Assembly (NCBI GenBank): GCA_035547155.1
Contig: DASZVJ010000271.1
Span: 1-6,366, forward strand
DNA from: CAZNMF01 sp035547155
GTDB lineage: Bacteria; Acidobacteriota; Vicinamibacteria; Vicinamibacterales; SCN-69-37
Reading direction: 5' to 3'
Length of the DNA: 6,366 nucleotides
This document shows, piece by piece, positions 1 through 5,827 of the stretch (positions are counted from its first letter, which is position 1; each line of letters starts with the position of its first letter). The notes under the pieces are model-generated. The model was given only the letters and a program-made list of their open reading frames with translations, was not told where the DNA came from and ran no database searches. Position numbers and translations under genes: made by a program.

Positions 1-64
1 TTCGCTCGATGATGCCCAGACCATGATTCGGGTAGATGACCTTGTCGCCGATCTCGAATGCCAC
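1..64 (-). CDS. CarD/CdnL-family transcriptional regulator, N-terminal fragment (runs off left edge)
   Basis: Only the first 21 codons lie in the window. They start at a GTG at 64-62 and read MAFEIGDKVIYPNHGLGIIE followed by R. The pattern (F-x-x-G-D-x-V-I-Y-P-x-H-G-x-G) is the start of the CarD_CdnL_TRCF domain, a Tudor-like fold that binds the RNA polymerase beta subunit. Family members stabilise the open promoter complex at rRNA and other housekeeping promoters and are often essential. The same fold also opens the RNA polymerase-interaction module of Mfd, but there it is internal, so a protein beginning with it is more likely a stand-alone CarD. A G-rich stretch (GGGGG, 5 nt before the GTG) can serve as Shine-Dalgarno, and a good promoter lies about 60 nt upstream. 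The C-terminal helical domain is outside the window, so full length cannot be checked. Confidence 0.85.
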   Translation of the reverse strand, partial: MAFEIGDKVIYPNHGLGIIER

Positions 65-128
65 GTTTCCCCCGAAGGTACCGCAGGAATGCGTAAGGTT
101 GGCTTTCTGAACGCAGGAAGCTCCACTC

Positions 129-157
129 ATTTTAGCGGAACTGCGTGTCTGAAGCAA
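129..157 (-). promoter_or_regulatory. Sigma70-like promoter of the carD-type gene
   Basis: Reading the minus strand, a -35 hexamer TTGCTT (157-152) and a -10 hexamer TAAAAT (134-129, 5 of 6 match to TATAAT) are separated by exactly 17 nt. Transcription would start near 122, giving a leader of roughly 58 nt before the GTG at 64. The surrounding 120-180 segment is more AT-rich than the genes, as expected of a promoter. Its placement fits a separate transcription unit from the peptidase gene upstream. Called by eye from hexamers and spacing only. Confidence 0.6.
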
Positions 158-260
158 CGAAAACGTTAGCAATTTCGGCCTGTTTTCGCCTGTTTCGCCT
201 GACGTTCGCCACGCACGAACAAGCGTGTAACTGATGGCAGGGACAGGGCTTAGGGGGAAT

Positions 261-346
261 GGGCGGCCACAAGGGCCGCCCCTACGCAGGCTACGGGCTT
301 CGGGCCACAGGCTACGGAGCCGTAGGGGCGGCCCTTGTGGCCGCCC
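261..346. repeat. REP/BIME-like inverted repeat pair (perfect 26-bp arms)
   Basis: Positions 261-286 and 321-346 are perfect reverse complements over 26 bp, separated by 34 nt. Each arm is also a small palindrome: GGGCGGCC, a 5-nt ACAAG spacer, then GGCCGCCC, so each can fold alone (8-bp stem) or the two can pair into one long stem. The spacer holds a 10-bp direct repeat CAGGCTACGG (287-296 and 308-317), and CTACGG-AG-CCGTAG (312-325) forms a further short palindrome against the right arm. The element lies 36 bp beyond the peptidase stop codon and upstream of the carD promoter. This is typical of repetitive extragenic palindromes, or of a small MITE moved by a RAYT/Y1 transposase. It may stabilise the peptidase mRNA 3' end or attenuate read-through, but no T-run follows either arm, so it is not a classical terminator. 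No flanking target duplication was recognised. Confidence 0.75.
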
Positions 347-382
347 GGTTCGGGCAATTCTGGTTTTGAACTTGTCTCGTCG

Positions 383-2080
383 CTATCGTCCGCGCTCCAG
401 CTTTCCCCGAAACCCCTTCCCGCTCCTTGGGCCCATGTTGTCGTGATCGAGCGCACGGGCGCTGTCGGCGATGGCGAAGCCCGACTCGTAGATGAGCTGC
501 GCGATGCGGACGAGCTTGGGGAACAGGATCTTGTCCACCGAGTCCGTGTTGGCGTGGTAGTCCGGATGTTCGCCCGTGAAGAAGAACGCGATCGGAATCC
601 CCTTCGCCGCGTAGCTGTAGTGATCGCTGCGCGTATAGAAGTCGTTCGGATCGTCAGGCGCGTTGAACTCGTAGTCGAGCGTCAGCGGCCGCTCGAGCCC
701 GCGGTTGGTGTCGACGAGCAGGTTGTGGAGATCGGTGCTGATGCGATCCGCGCCGATCACGTACACGGTGTTGGCCTCCGACGGATCGTCGTTGCGGTTG
801 CGGCCGATCATGTCGATGTTGAGCTCGGCCTGGATCCGATCGATCGGCACCACCGGAAAGTCCGCCATGTAGCGCGATCCGAGAAGGCCTGCTTCCTCCC
901 CTGCGTGCCAGACGAAGACGACCGATCGCTTCGGCTTCGGCCCGGTCACGAACGCCTTCGCGATCGCCAGCACCGCCGTCGATCCCGACCCGTCATCGTC
1001 GGCGCCATTCCAGATCGGATCTTTCGTCACCGGCACGTTGACGCGGCCGTTGGACTGGCCATCCGCCTTGACGTAGCCCATGTGATCGAGATGCGCGCCG
1101 AAGAAGACGTACGTGTCCTTCAACGCGGGATCCGTGCCTTCGACCATGCCGACGACGTTCTCCGTGCGGTTGGTCTCGAGGACCTCGTAGGTGTTGTCGA
1201 CGTCGATGGTGATGCGGACGTCGCGCAGCGTCACGGACGGCACGTCGCCGCCTGCGGCCGCCTTCGCTCGGATGTCCGCCCACGACGCCCCGGATTTCGA
1301 GAACATCCAGGTGAACACCGTGTCGTCGGCGCTGATCGCCGGCGGCTCCGGCGCGTCCACGCGCTGCGTCGTCACGAAGTCCGGCCGCGAGCGCTCGCGA
1401 TCCGCGCCCGGCGGCAGGTTCGTCACGTAGCCGATGGCGGCAGCCCCGCCGAACGCGCGCATGACGATCGTGCCAGGACCGGCCGACGAGCGCGTGCGAG
1501 GATTGCGCTGGATCGCCAGCGTCGCGCGCGGCAGCGAGTTGGCGAGATACAGCACGAGCCGGCCTGGATTGGCCGTCGACGACGCGCCTGCCGGTGCGGG
1601 ACGCGGCGGCTCGGACGCGCGATCGGTGCCGGCGAATTCGACGTCGCTGAACCGCAGCGTCTGCTTGCCGCCCGCGCGGACCGGAAAGACGACGTGGTCG
1701 CCGTGGCGGAACGTCTTCGACTCGCCGCCGACGTCGATCGTGATCGACGATCGCTGCGTGACGTGATAGCTCCGCTGCGTCACCGCCTGCAGGTAGGTGC
1801 CGTTGTCGCCGAGCGGTTTGACGCCCATCGCCTTCAGCTCGCCCGCGATGTACGACGCGGCCAGACCGTAGCCTTCGGTGAAGACCTGACGGCCCTGCAT
1901 GAGATCGGACGAGAGGTACGTCAGCCAGCCGCGCACGTCGGTCTCACTGATTTGCGCGAATGCGACGTCTGCGGCCGGCGCGACCTGCGCCTGCATCGTG
2001 TGCGGCCCGCTCGCAAGCGTCAGCGCCAGTACGAGCCCGATCAGACCTGCCCGTCCTCGTCCCGAAATCGTTCGTGTCAC
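383..2080 (-). CDS. Secreted M28-family zinc aminopeptidase with PA-like insert
   Basis: 565 aa. Residues 1-31 form a signal peptide: basic start, hydrophobic core GLIGLVLALTLA, likely cleavage after MQA. Residues about 45-100 are the N-terminal part of the peptidase region (YLSSDLMQGR, then a helix ending MGVKPLG), residues about 105-290 hold a PA-like inserted domain (AAIGYVTNLPPG), and the catalytic domain fills about 300-540. By analogy with Vibrio/Aeromonas aminopeptidase, the di-zinc site is His330 (GAHLDH), bridging Asp361 (NGADDDGSG), Glu396, Asp423 (NIDMIGRN) and His509 (DYHANTD), with Glu395 in HAGEEAG as general base. All are present, so it should be active, removing N-terminal amino acids from peptides outside the cytoplasmic membrane. 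The reading frame stays open up to 2296, but that extension is low-complexity Arg/Ser and overlaps cysC. The GTG at 2080 is chosen because a GGGAGG site precedes it and the signal peptide follows directly. Substrate specificity is not readable. It sits 34 nt after cysC, probably co-transcribed. Confidence 0.92.
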   Translation of the reverse strand: MTRTISGRGRAGLIGLVLALTLASGPHTMQAQVAPAADVAFAQISETDVRGWLTYLSSDLMQGRQVFTEGYGLAASYIAGELKAMGVKPLGDNGTYLQAVTQRSYHVTQRSSITIDVGGESKTFRHGDHVVFPVRAGGKQTLRFSDVEFAGTDRASEPPRPAPAGASSTANPGRLVLYLANSLPRATLAIQRNPRTRSSAGPGTIVMRAFGGAAAIGYVTNLPPGADRERSRPDFVTTQRVDAPEPPAISADDTVFTWMFSKSGASWADIRAKAAAGGDVPSVTLRDVRITIDVDNTYEVLETNRTENVVGMVEGTDPALKDTYVFFGAHLDHMGYVKADGQSNGRVNVPVTKDPIWNGADDDGSGSTAVLAIAKAFVTGPKPKRSVVFVWHAGEEAGLLGSRYMADFPVVPIDRIQAELNIDMIGRNRNDDPSEANTVYVIGADRISTDLHNLLVDTNRGLERPLTLDYEFNAPDDPNDFYTRSDHYSYAAKGIPIAFFFTGEHPDYHANTDSVDKILFPKLVRIAQLIYESGFAIADSARALDHDNMGPRSGKGFRGKLERGR

Positions 2081-2084
2081 GCAG

Positions 2085-2090
2085 CCTCCC
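2085..2090 (-). promoter_or_regulatory. Shine-Dalgarno GGGAGG that fixes the peptidase start
   Basis: On the minus strand GGGAGG (2090-2085) is followed by 4 nt (CTGC) and then GTG at 2080. It is the strongest ribosome binding site on this strand and selects the GTG that opens directly onto a signal peptide, rather than the upstream in-frame codons that would overlap cysC. Confidence 0.65.
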
Positions 2091-2114
2091 GAATCGTCGT
2101 CAAACTGTCGACTC

Positions 2115-2636
2115 TCAACGCGCTCTCTCCCACGCGGCGACGACGCGCGCGACGGCGTCTTCGAGCGGCGTGCCCGTGGTGTCGATCGTGACCTCGGGAT
2201 GTTCCGGCGGCTCGTACGGATCGTCGATGCCGGTGAACTGCGTGATCGCGCCGCGGCGCGCCGCGGCATAGAGGCCTTTCGGATCGCGCCGCTCACATTC
2301 GGCGAGCGGGGTCGAGACGTACACCTCGACGAATCGCTGGCACTGCTGGCGAGCCCAGCGTCGCACTTCGGCGTACGGCGAGATCAGCGCGCAGTGAACG
2401 GTGACGCCGTGATGCTCGAGCCGGCTCGCCATGAAGGCGACGCGTTTGACGTGCCCTTCGCGATCCGCCCGCGTGAACCCGGTCGGCATGAGCGCGCGGA
2501 TCGCGTCGCCGTCCAGCAGCTCGCTGGCCACGCCGGCGCCGCACAGCCGCTCGTGCACGGCGCGGGCGATCGTCGACTTCCCGGCTCCTGAAAGCCCGGT
2601 ATACCAGACGACGACTCCGGGCTCGTGGCGATCCAT
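2115..2636 (-). CDS. cysC: Adenylylsulfate (APS) kinase
   Basis: 173 aa, somewhat shorter than E. coli CysC (about 200 aa) because it starts almost directly at the P-loop. It phosphorylates APS with ATP to give PAPS in the cytoplasm, used for sulfate assimilation or by sulfotransferases. Motifs in order: Walker A GLSGAGKST (14-22), LLDGD (40-44), GFTRADRE (53-60), ISPY (85-88), FVEVYVSTPLAECERRDPKGLY (start 102), with the lid motif KGLY at 120-123 and FTGIDDPYEPP (134-144). Two positions that are commonly Asn in the family are altered: the residue after DGD is Ala45 (often Asn, though Val/Ala variants occur) and the one in the DRxxN segment is His62. The fold and ATP site look intact. No ATP sulfurylase (CysD/N or Sat) or PAPS reductase is in view. 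The upstream neighbour is a GT-C membrane protein ending 50 nt before; the peptidase follows after 34 nt. No Shine-Dalgarno precedes the ATG, but a TAGAAT hexamer ends 6 nt before it. Confidence 0.92.
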   Translation of the reverse strand: MDRHEPGVVVWYTGLSGAGKSTIARAVHERLCGAGVASELLDGDAIRALMPTGFTRADREGHVKRVAFMASRLEHHGVTVHCALISPYAEVRRWARQQCQRFVEVYVSTPLAECERRDPKGLYAAARRGAITQFTGIDDPYEPPEHPEVTIDTTGTPLEDAVARVVAAWERAR

Positions 2637-2642
2637 AGACAG

Positions 2643-2648
2643 ATTCTA
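2643..2648 (-). promoter_or_regulatory. Candidate -10 element for a leaderless cysC transcript
   Basis: TAGAAT (5 of 6 match to TATAAT) reads on the minus strand at 2648-2643. Six bases separate it from the cysC ATG at 2636, so the expected start point coincides with the A of the ATG. No clear -35 hexamer is seen 16-18 nt upstream, and no Shine-Dalgarno lies before the ATG. Together these fit leaderless initiation, which would let cysC and the peptidase gene be expressed apart from the glycosyltransferase. It may equally be chance in a 50-nt gap. Confidence 0.4.
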
Positions 2649-2686
2649 TCTACGCGGCCTCGTCGCAGTCGGCCGACATGGCGGTG

Positions 2687-4573
2687 CTAGCGGTCGATGC
2701 GCACACGCGCCAGCGGTGCGACGTTCACGAGGACGCCGAGCACACGCTCGTCGGTCGACGCCGAATCGCGGAGCCGCGGGACAAAGGCCGACGACGGCTC
2801 GATCGAGAGCCGCAGCGCAAACGTGCCCTGCTCGGTCGAGACGACGGATTTCGCCGGCACGAGTACTTCCTGACGGACGCCCGCGTCGATCGCTACGGTC
2901 GTCGTGCCGCTGCCAGCGTTGAGGCGCACGCGATTCGCGATCGGGCTTTCGAGGCTGACGCGCAGTGTCGAAGCCTGTTGATCCGTGCGGACGACGATGT
3001 CCGCCCGCGCACCACCGCGCACCCAGAAGCCCGACGCCTCCGGCGGATAGACGTTGTCGTCGAGCAAATACAGAAAGCTGGTCACGCCGCCGAACGTGTG
3101 CTCGATCCGCGATCGGCTCTGCACCAGATTCACCGGCAGATCACGGCTCATCGTCAGCTCGACCGGCAGCGCGCGCAGCAGGCCGCGCTGCGACGTCACC
3201 CACGTCGCCTTCGCCGCGTACAGGGGGTTGACGAGGATGTGCGCGATGAACGCGGCGCTGCCGATCCACGCGACGATCGCTGCGCGCGTGGAGACGATCG
3301 GCCCGGCGAGAAAGAACATCGCCGCGTAGCCGGCGATGAAGTAGCGATTGCCGGTCGGGCCGCCGCCGCCGGACCAGGAGAACGGCAGCCAAATCAATAA
3401 GAATCCCGCAACGATCGCGATGCCGGCCATCGTGAGCACGGCGGACGCCTCGCGCCAGCGGCGGCGCCACACGAACGCGCCCAGCGCGACAATCGCGGGA
3501 AAGCCGTACGGCACGAGGCCGAAGTGCCGGCCCACGAGGAAGTACTCGACGTTGAGCCCCAACCGCGGCCAGAACTGTCTGGGAAAGATGCCTTCGTTCG
3601 TGTTGTTCTCGTCCGTGGCGCGCGCGTCGCCGCTCGTATCGAACGTTCTGCCGGCCTCGAACGGAAATCCCACGCCGCCGTAGAACGTCTTCCGATCGCC
3701 GCCTTGATAGTTCGCCTCGCCACTCACAAGCGCGTGCACGCCGAATGCGCCGCCCACGACGACGACGCCGACGAGTCCGAGTGCGACGGCTGGAACGAGA
3801 CGCCGGCGCCAGAGCGGCAGCAGGACCATCGGACACGCGAGCGCGGCGTACGGCGGCTTCGAGTACGCCATCAATCCGATGAGCGCAACCGCCGCGATGT
3901 CCGCCCATCGCGCGCGGCTCGACGAATCGGAGCGGCCAGCGTCCGCGGGCCGCGCGCTGCCGTACGTGCACCACAGCCAGTACGCGAGGAACACGCCCGC
4001 GAAGTTCAGCACTTCCGGCGTCAGCCATGCGCCGTAGACGAGGACCGCCGATCCGCAGACGAACGCGGACGTGAAGAGGATCGCGGCCAGCGGCGTCGAT
4101 CGCACCCGCAGCATCTCGATGCCGGCCCATAGCACGAGCGCGAGCAGAACGACGTTCATCAAGAGCAGGCCGTTGAGACCGGCGAGCCGGACGAACGGCG
4201 CGCCGGCGACGGCATAGAGAAACGCTTTCGCGAAGTACAGCCGCTCGACGCCGTGCGCGTCTGTCGACGTGTGCTCGATGGCGACGAACGGTGGACGGCC
4301 AGTCAGATGCGGCACCCACGGCGCGCCGCGATTGAGGAAGAGGCCTTCGGGGCCGACGCCGTAGAGCTGCCAGAAGCGCTGCAGATCGCGCGCCTCGAAG
4401 CGGACGTCGCCGTCGTACGCCAGGCTCAGCGCCATGCCGACGTACGTCGACTCGTCGCCCTTGGGACTGTACGCGTCGCGCGGCACGTCAATCGACAGGG
4501 CCGCGGCGCCCGCTATCACGAGAAACAGCCAGGCCACGATCGCCCCGGGCGTGCTCAGCGTCCGTCGGATCAC
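2687..4573 (-). CDS. GT-C-like multi-pass membrane glycosyltransferase with C-terminal soluble domain
   Basis: 628 aa from the GTG at 4573. An N-terminal membrane segment (10-28) is followed by an extracytoplasmic loop with the acidic motif KGDESTYVGMALSLAYDGD (from 38). A GDE at this place is typical of GT-C enzymes such as the PMT/ArnT families, which move sugars from polyprenyl-phosphate donors. Further hydrophobic stretches lie near 117-133, 136-155, 161-181, 188-204, 224-254, 259-283, 353-369, 377-398, 411-427 and 431-449. WLTPE (183-187), YSKPP (237-241) and SGGGGPTGNRYF (from 401) are further recognisable loops. From about 515 to the end the chain is soluble and beta-rich (FWVRGGARADIVVR onward), probably a periplasmic beta-sandwich. 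Acceptor and sugar cannot be read; assignment rests on topology and the GDE loop, so 'integral membrane protein of unknown function' is the cautious alternative. The frame is open to another GTG at 4627. Neither GTG has a Shine-Dalgarno, but a TAACAT hexamer 7 nt before 4573 favours the shorter form. cysC starts 50 nt downstream. Confidence 0.75.
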   Translation of the reverse strand: MIRRTLSTPGAIVAWLFLVIAGAAALSIDVPRDAYSPKGDESTYVGMALSLAYDGDVRFEARDLQRFWQLYGVGPEGLFLNRGAPWVPHLTGRPPFVAIEHTSTDAHGVERLYFAKAFLYAVAGAPFVRLAGLNGLLLMNVVLLALVLWAGIEMLRVRSTPLAAILFTSAFVCGSAVLVYGAWLTPEVLNFAGVFLAYWLWCTYGSARPADAGRSDSSSRARWADIAAVALIGLMAYSKPPYAALACPMVLLPLWRRRLVPAVALGLVGVVVVGGAFGVHALVSGEANYQGGDRKTFYGGVGFPFEAGRTFDTSGDARATDENNTNEGIFPRQFWPRLGLNVEYFLVGRHFGLVPYGFPAIVALGAFVWRRRWREASAVLTMAGIAIVAGFLLIWLPFSWSGGGGPTGNRYFIAGYAAMFFLAGPIVSTRAAIVAWIGSAAFIAHILVNPLYAAKATWVTSQRGLLRALPVELTMSRDLPVNLVQSRSRIEHTFGGVTSFLYLLDDNVYPPEASGFWVRGGARADIVVRTDQQASTLRVSLESPIANRVRLNAGSGTTTVAIDAGVRQEVLVPAKSVVSTEQGTFALRLSIEPSSAFVPRLRDSASTDERVLGVLVNVAPLARVRIDR

Positions 4574-4580
4574 GGGCGGT

Positions 4581-4586
4581 ATGTTA
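4581..4586 (-). promoter_or_regulatory. Candidate -10 element for a leaderless glycosyltransferase transcript
   Basis: TAACAT (4 of 6 match to TATAAT) reads on the minus strand at 4586-4581, 7 nt before the GTG at 4573. The expected start point is therefore at or one base before the start codon. No Shine-Dalgarno or convincing -35 is visible. The geometry repeats that seen at cysC, which is the main reason to list it. Confidence 0.3.
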
Positions 4587-4781
4587 CTGCGAGGCGAGCG
4601 AACGCACCGCCGATCGTGGTGCCACACGACGCGCGTCGAGGGGCCGGTTCACTGGCTCCTCGCCGTCGCGTTGCCGGCTGGCCAGTGTCGTACGTCGTAC
4701 ATGCGGTCCAAAAGAGCGGGCCACGTGAATCCATCCACAGGGCTGACTGGATCGAGGCACGGATCGGCGCGTACAGGACAT

Positions 4782-4847
4782 GGGGATCATCGGTGCCAGG
4801 AAGGGGGCGAATCGGTGCCACGGTAGGGGCGAATCAGGCCCGAGCCG
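4782..4847. repeat. Three imperfect 22-bp tandem direct repeats
   Basis: Units begin at 4782, 4804 and 4826, exactly 22 bp apart. Unit 1 has GGGGATCATCGGTGCCA, unit 2 GGGGCGAATCGGTGCCA, and unit 3 GGGGCGAATCAGGCCC. Units 1 and 2 share 14 of the first 17 positions, including the unbroken ATCGGTGCCA; units 2 and 3 share the first 10 (GGGGCGAATC). The last 5 bases of each unit are not conserved. A period of two helical turns places the units on one face of the DNA, as in protein-binding arrays: operators, iterons, or the internal transposase sites of some insertion sequence ends such as IS21-like elements. A related GTGGTGCCA occurs at 4616-4624. Nothing identifies the binding protein. Confidence 0.6.
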
Positions 4848-4867
4848 GAGGCGAGTGGCGATCGACC

Positions 4868-4893
4868 GCAGGCGAGGCGATGTCTGCGCCTGC
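4868..4893. repeat. Small inverted repeat (7-bp stem, 12-nt loop)
   Basis: GCAGGCG (4868-4874) and CGCCTGC (4887-4893) are perfect reverse complements around a 12-nt loop. It lies 20 bp after the 22-bp tandem repeats. No T-run follows on either strand, so it is not an intrinsic terminator. It may be a protein-binding dyad or chance. Confidence 0.3.
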
Positions 4894-4907
4894 AGCCAAG
4901 CTCCCGG

Positions 4908-4937
4908 GTGACAACGAGATACGAGATCGGGCAGAAT
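4908..4937 (+). promoter_or_regulatory. Weak candidate promoter for the plus-strand operon
   Basis: GTGACA (4908-4913, 5 of 6 match to TTGACA) and CAGAAT (4932-4937, 4 of 6 match to TATAAT) are 18 nt apart, in a locally AT-richer patch. The start point would be near 4944, leaving a leader of about 235 nt before the GTG at 5180. That long leader and the mediocre -10 make it tentative; no better pair was seen nearer the gene. Confidence 0.25.
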
Positions 4938-4995
4938 CCCACGCATTCCCACAATGGGTGGCAGCGCGTGCGGACATGCGTGGACGTGCCTGACA

Positions 4996-5014
4996 CGACC
5001 GGTGTGCGCGGTCG
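4996..5014. repeat. Small inverted repeat (6-bp stem, 7-nt loop)
   Basis: CGACCG (4996-5001) and CGGTCG (5009-5014) flank a 7-nt loop. It would lie in the leader of the plus-strand operon if transcription starts near 4944. Short GC-rich dyads like this arise often by chance in such DNA. Confidence 0.2.
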
Positions 5015-5179
5015 GCGCGTGGCGTGGATGCGATCGACGGCGCGTCTTGCAGTGGTGGCACGACCGGGTCGACGCGGACGCCATGACGGCTCGGAGCGAC
5101 ACGTGATGCGGATGAACGTGACCGCGCGACTGCGTCTCATCGTTCGGCCCGCCGCCTGTCAGTCATATCGGAGTCACCT

Positions 5180-5827
5180 GTGACTCGCCGCGAGCGCGTT
5201 CGCTACGAGATGTTCACGCGTGTCCGCGATTTCGGTGCGGCCCATCGCGACGTCTTCCCCGATGGCTCGGTTGGCGCGCAGGCCTTCGCGAACGTGGCCG
5301 CTGCCGTCGCGGCGTTCGAGACGCATCTCGACGCAAAGTCCACGACGGCCGCGAAGTCGCGGCAGACGAAAACGACGGCGCGCAAGACGCTGAAGGAGCG
5401 GATGCGCGGCGTCATCCGCACCTCGCGCGGCGTCGCGCGCGTCGCGGCCGACGCGCGCAACGCGTTCCGGATGCCCGTACGCCGATCGGACATCGCGCTG
5501 TTGACCGCGGCACGCGCATGCGTGAAAGCCGCGAAGCCGATCGAAGGGGACTGCATTCATCTCGGCCTTCCCGCGACGTTCCTCGCCGATCTCCGCGACG
5601 CGCTCGACGACTACGAGCGCGTCATCCGCGATCGCCGCACGCACCGCGCCGCGGCAGCCGCGGCCCAGAACGGCATCACCGCCGCCATTGCCGACGGCTT
5701 CGCGGCCATTCGCACGCTCGACATCGTCGTCACCAACGCGGTCGAAAAGGATCCGGAACGTTTCGCCGCGTGGCGGCGCGATCGGCGGCTGGTCGGTGAC
5801 AAACGCAGGAAACGGAGGACGACGTGA
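5180..5827 (+). CDS. Helical protein of unknown function
   Basis: 215 aa, starting at a GTG at 5180 with GGAG (5170-5173) 6 nt upstream. No named domain is recognised. The composition is rich in Ala, Arg and charged residues with no signal peptide or membrane segment, so it should be a cytoplasmic, almost all-helical protein. Likely helices cover about 5-24, 32-53, 57-93, 102-118, 132-153 and 157-195. Stretches that look conserved in style are RVRDFG (14-19), MPVRRSDIALLTAAR (98-112), GLPATFLADL (129-138) and FAAIRTLDIVVTN (from about 174). From memory, similar unannotated proteins with an RVRDFG start occur in Acidobacteriota genomes; I cannot verify this here. The last residues are basic (RKRR) and the stop codon overlaps the next gene's start (GTGA), so the two are probably translated together. 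An ordinary housekeeping enzyme is unlikely, as no catalytic motif is visible. Confidence 0.75.
   Translation: MTRRERVRYEMFTRVRDFGAAHRDVFPDGSVGAQAFANVAAAVAAFETHLDAKSTTAAKSRQTKTTARKTLKERMRGVIRTSRGVARVAADARNAFRMPVRRSDIALLTAARACVKAAKPIEGDCIHLGLPATFLADLRDALDDYERVIRDRRTHRAAAAAAQNGITAAIADGFAAIRTLDIVVTNAVEKDPERFAAWRRDRRLVGDKRRKRRTT

Larger units (their letters stand above)
4628..5160. other. Long stretch without a recognisable gene between divergent operons
   Basis: Open frames exist here on both strands, but their translations are Arg/Ser/Pro/His-rich with no hydrophobic periodicity, no family motif and no ribosome binding site, as expected of chance frames in GC-rich DNA. Contents seen: a 22-bp tandem repeat trio (4782-4847), a 7-bp stem hairpin (4868-4893), a 6-bp stem hairpin (4996-5014), and a weak plus-strand promoter (4908-4937). 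No tRNA or rRNA segment was recognised. Its length is large compared with the 34-50 nt gaps on the left. It could be a decayed gene or insertion element, a divergent regulatory region, or encode an undetected small RNA. Confidence 0.55.

Noticed and set aside
261..346. Rho-independent terminator for the peptidase gene.
   Set aside because: The stems are strong, but no T-rich run follows on either strand, and the perfect double-palindrome structure fits a REP-like element better.
261..346. CRISPR-like array.
   Set aside because: There are only two copies, in inverted orientation, with a single 34-nt spacer and no cas genes.
335..2191. A 618-codon open frame on the plus strand opposite the peptidase gene.
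   Set aside because: It is a GC-rich shadow of the M28 gene: the product is Arg/Val/Asp-heavy with no motif, while the minus-strand frame carries all five zinc ligands and the catalytic Glu.
2081..2296. N-terminal extension of the peptidase frame upstream of the GTG at 2080.
   Set aside because: The extra 72 residues are low-complexity Arg/Ser/Pro, overlap cysC by about 180 bases and would bury the signal peptide; a GGGAGG site supports 2080.
3141..4319. A 392-codon minus-strand frame inside the glycosyltransferase gene.
   Set aside because: Arg-rich out-of-frame shadow with no motif; the overlapping frame encodes clear membrane segments and the GDE loop.
4782..4847. Plasmid-type iterons marking a replication origin.
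   Set aside because: The 22-bp period fits iterons, but there are only three degenerate copies, with no Rep gene, DnaA box or AT-rich unwinding region nearby and ordinary chromosomal genes on both sides.
4584..5102. A 172-codon minus-strand frame in the divergent intergenic region.
   Set aside because: The translation is rich in Arg, Ser, Pro and His, has no recognisable domain or ribosome binding site and passes straight through the 22-bp tandem repeats.
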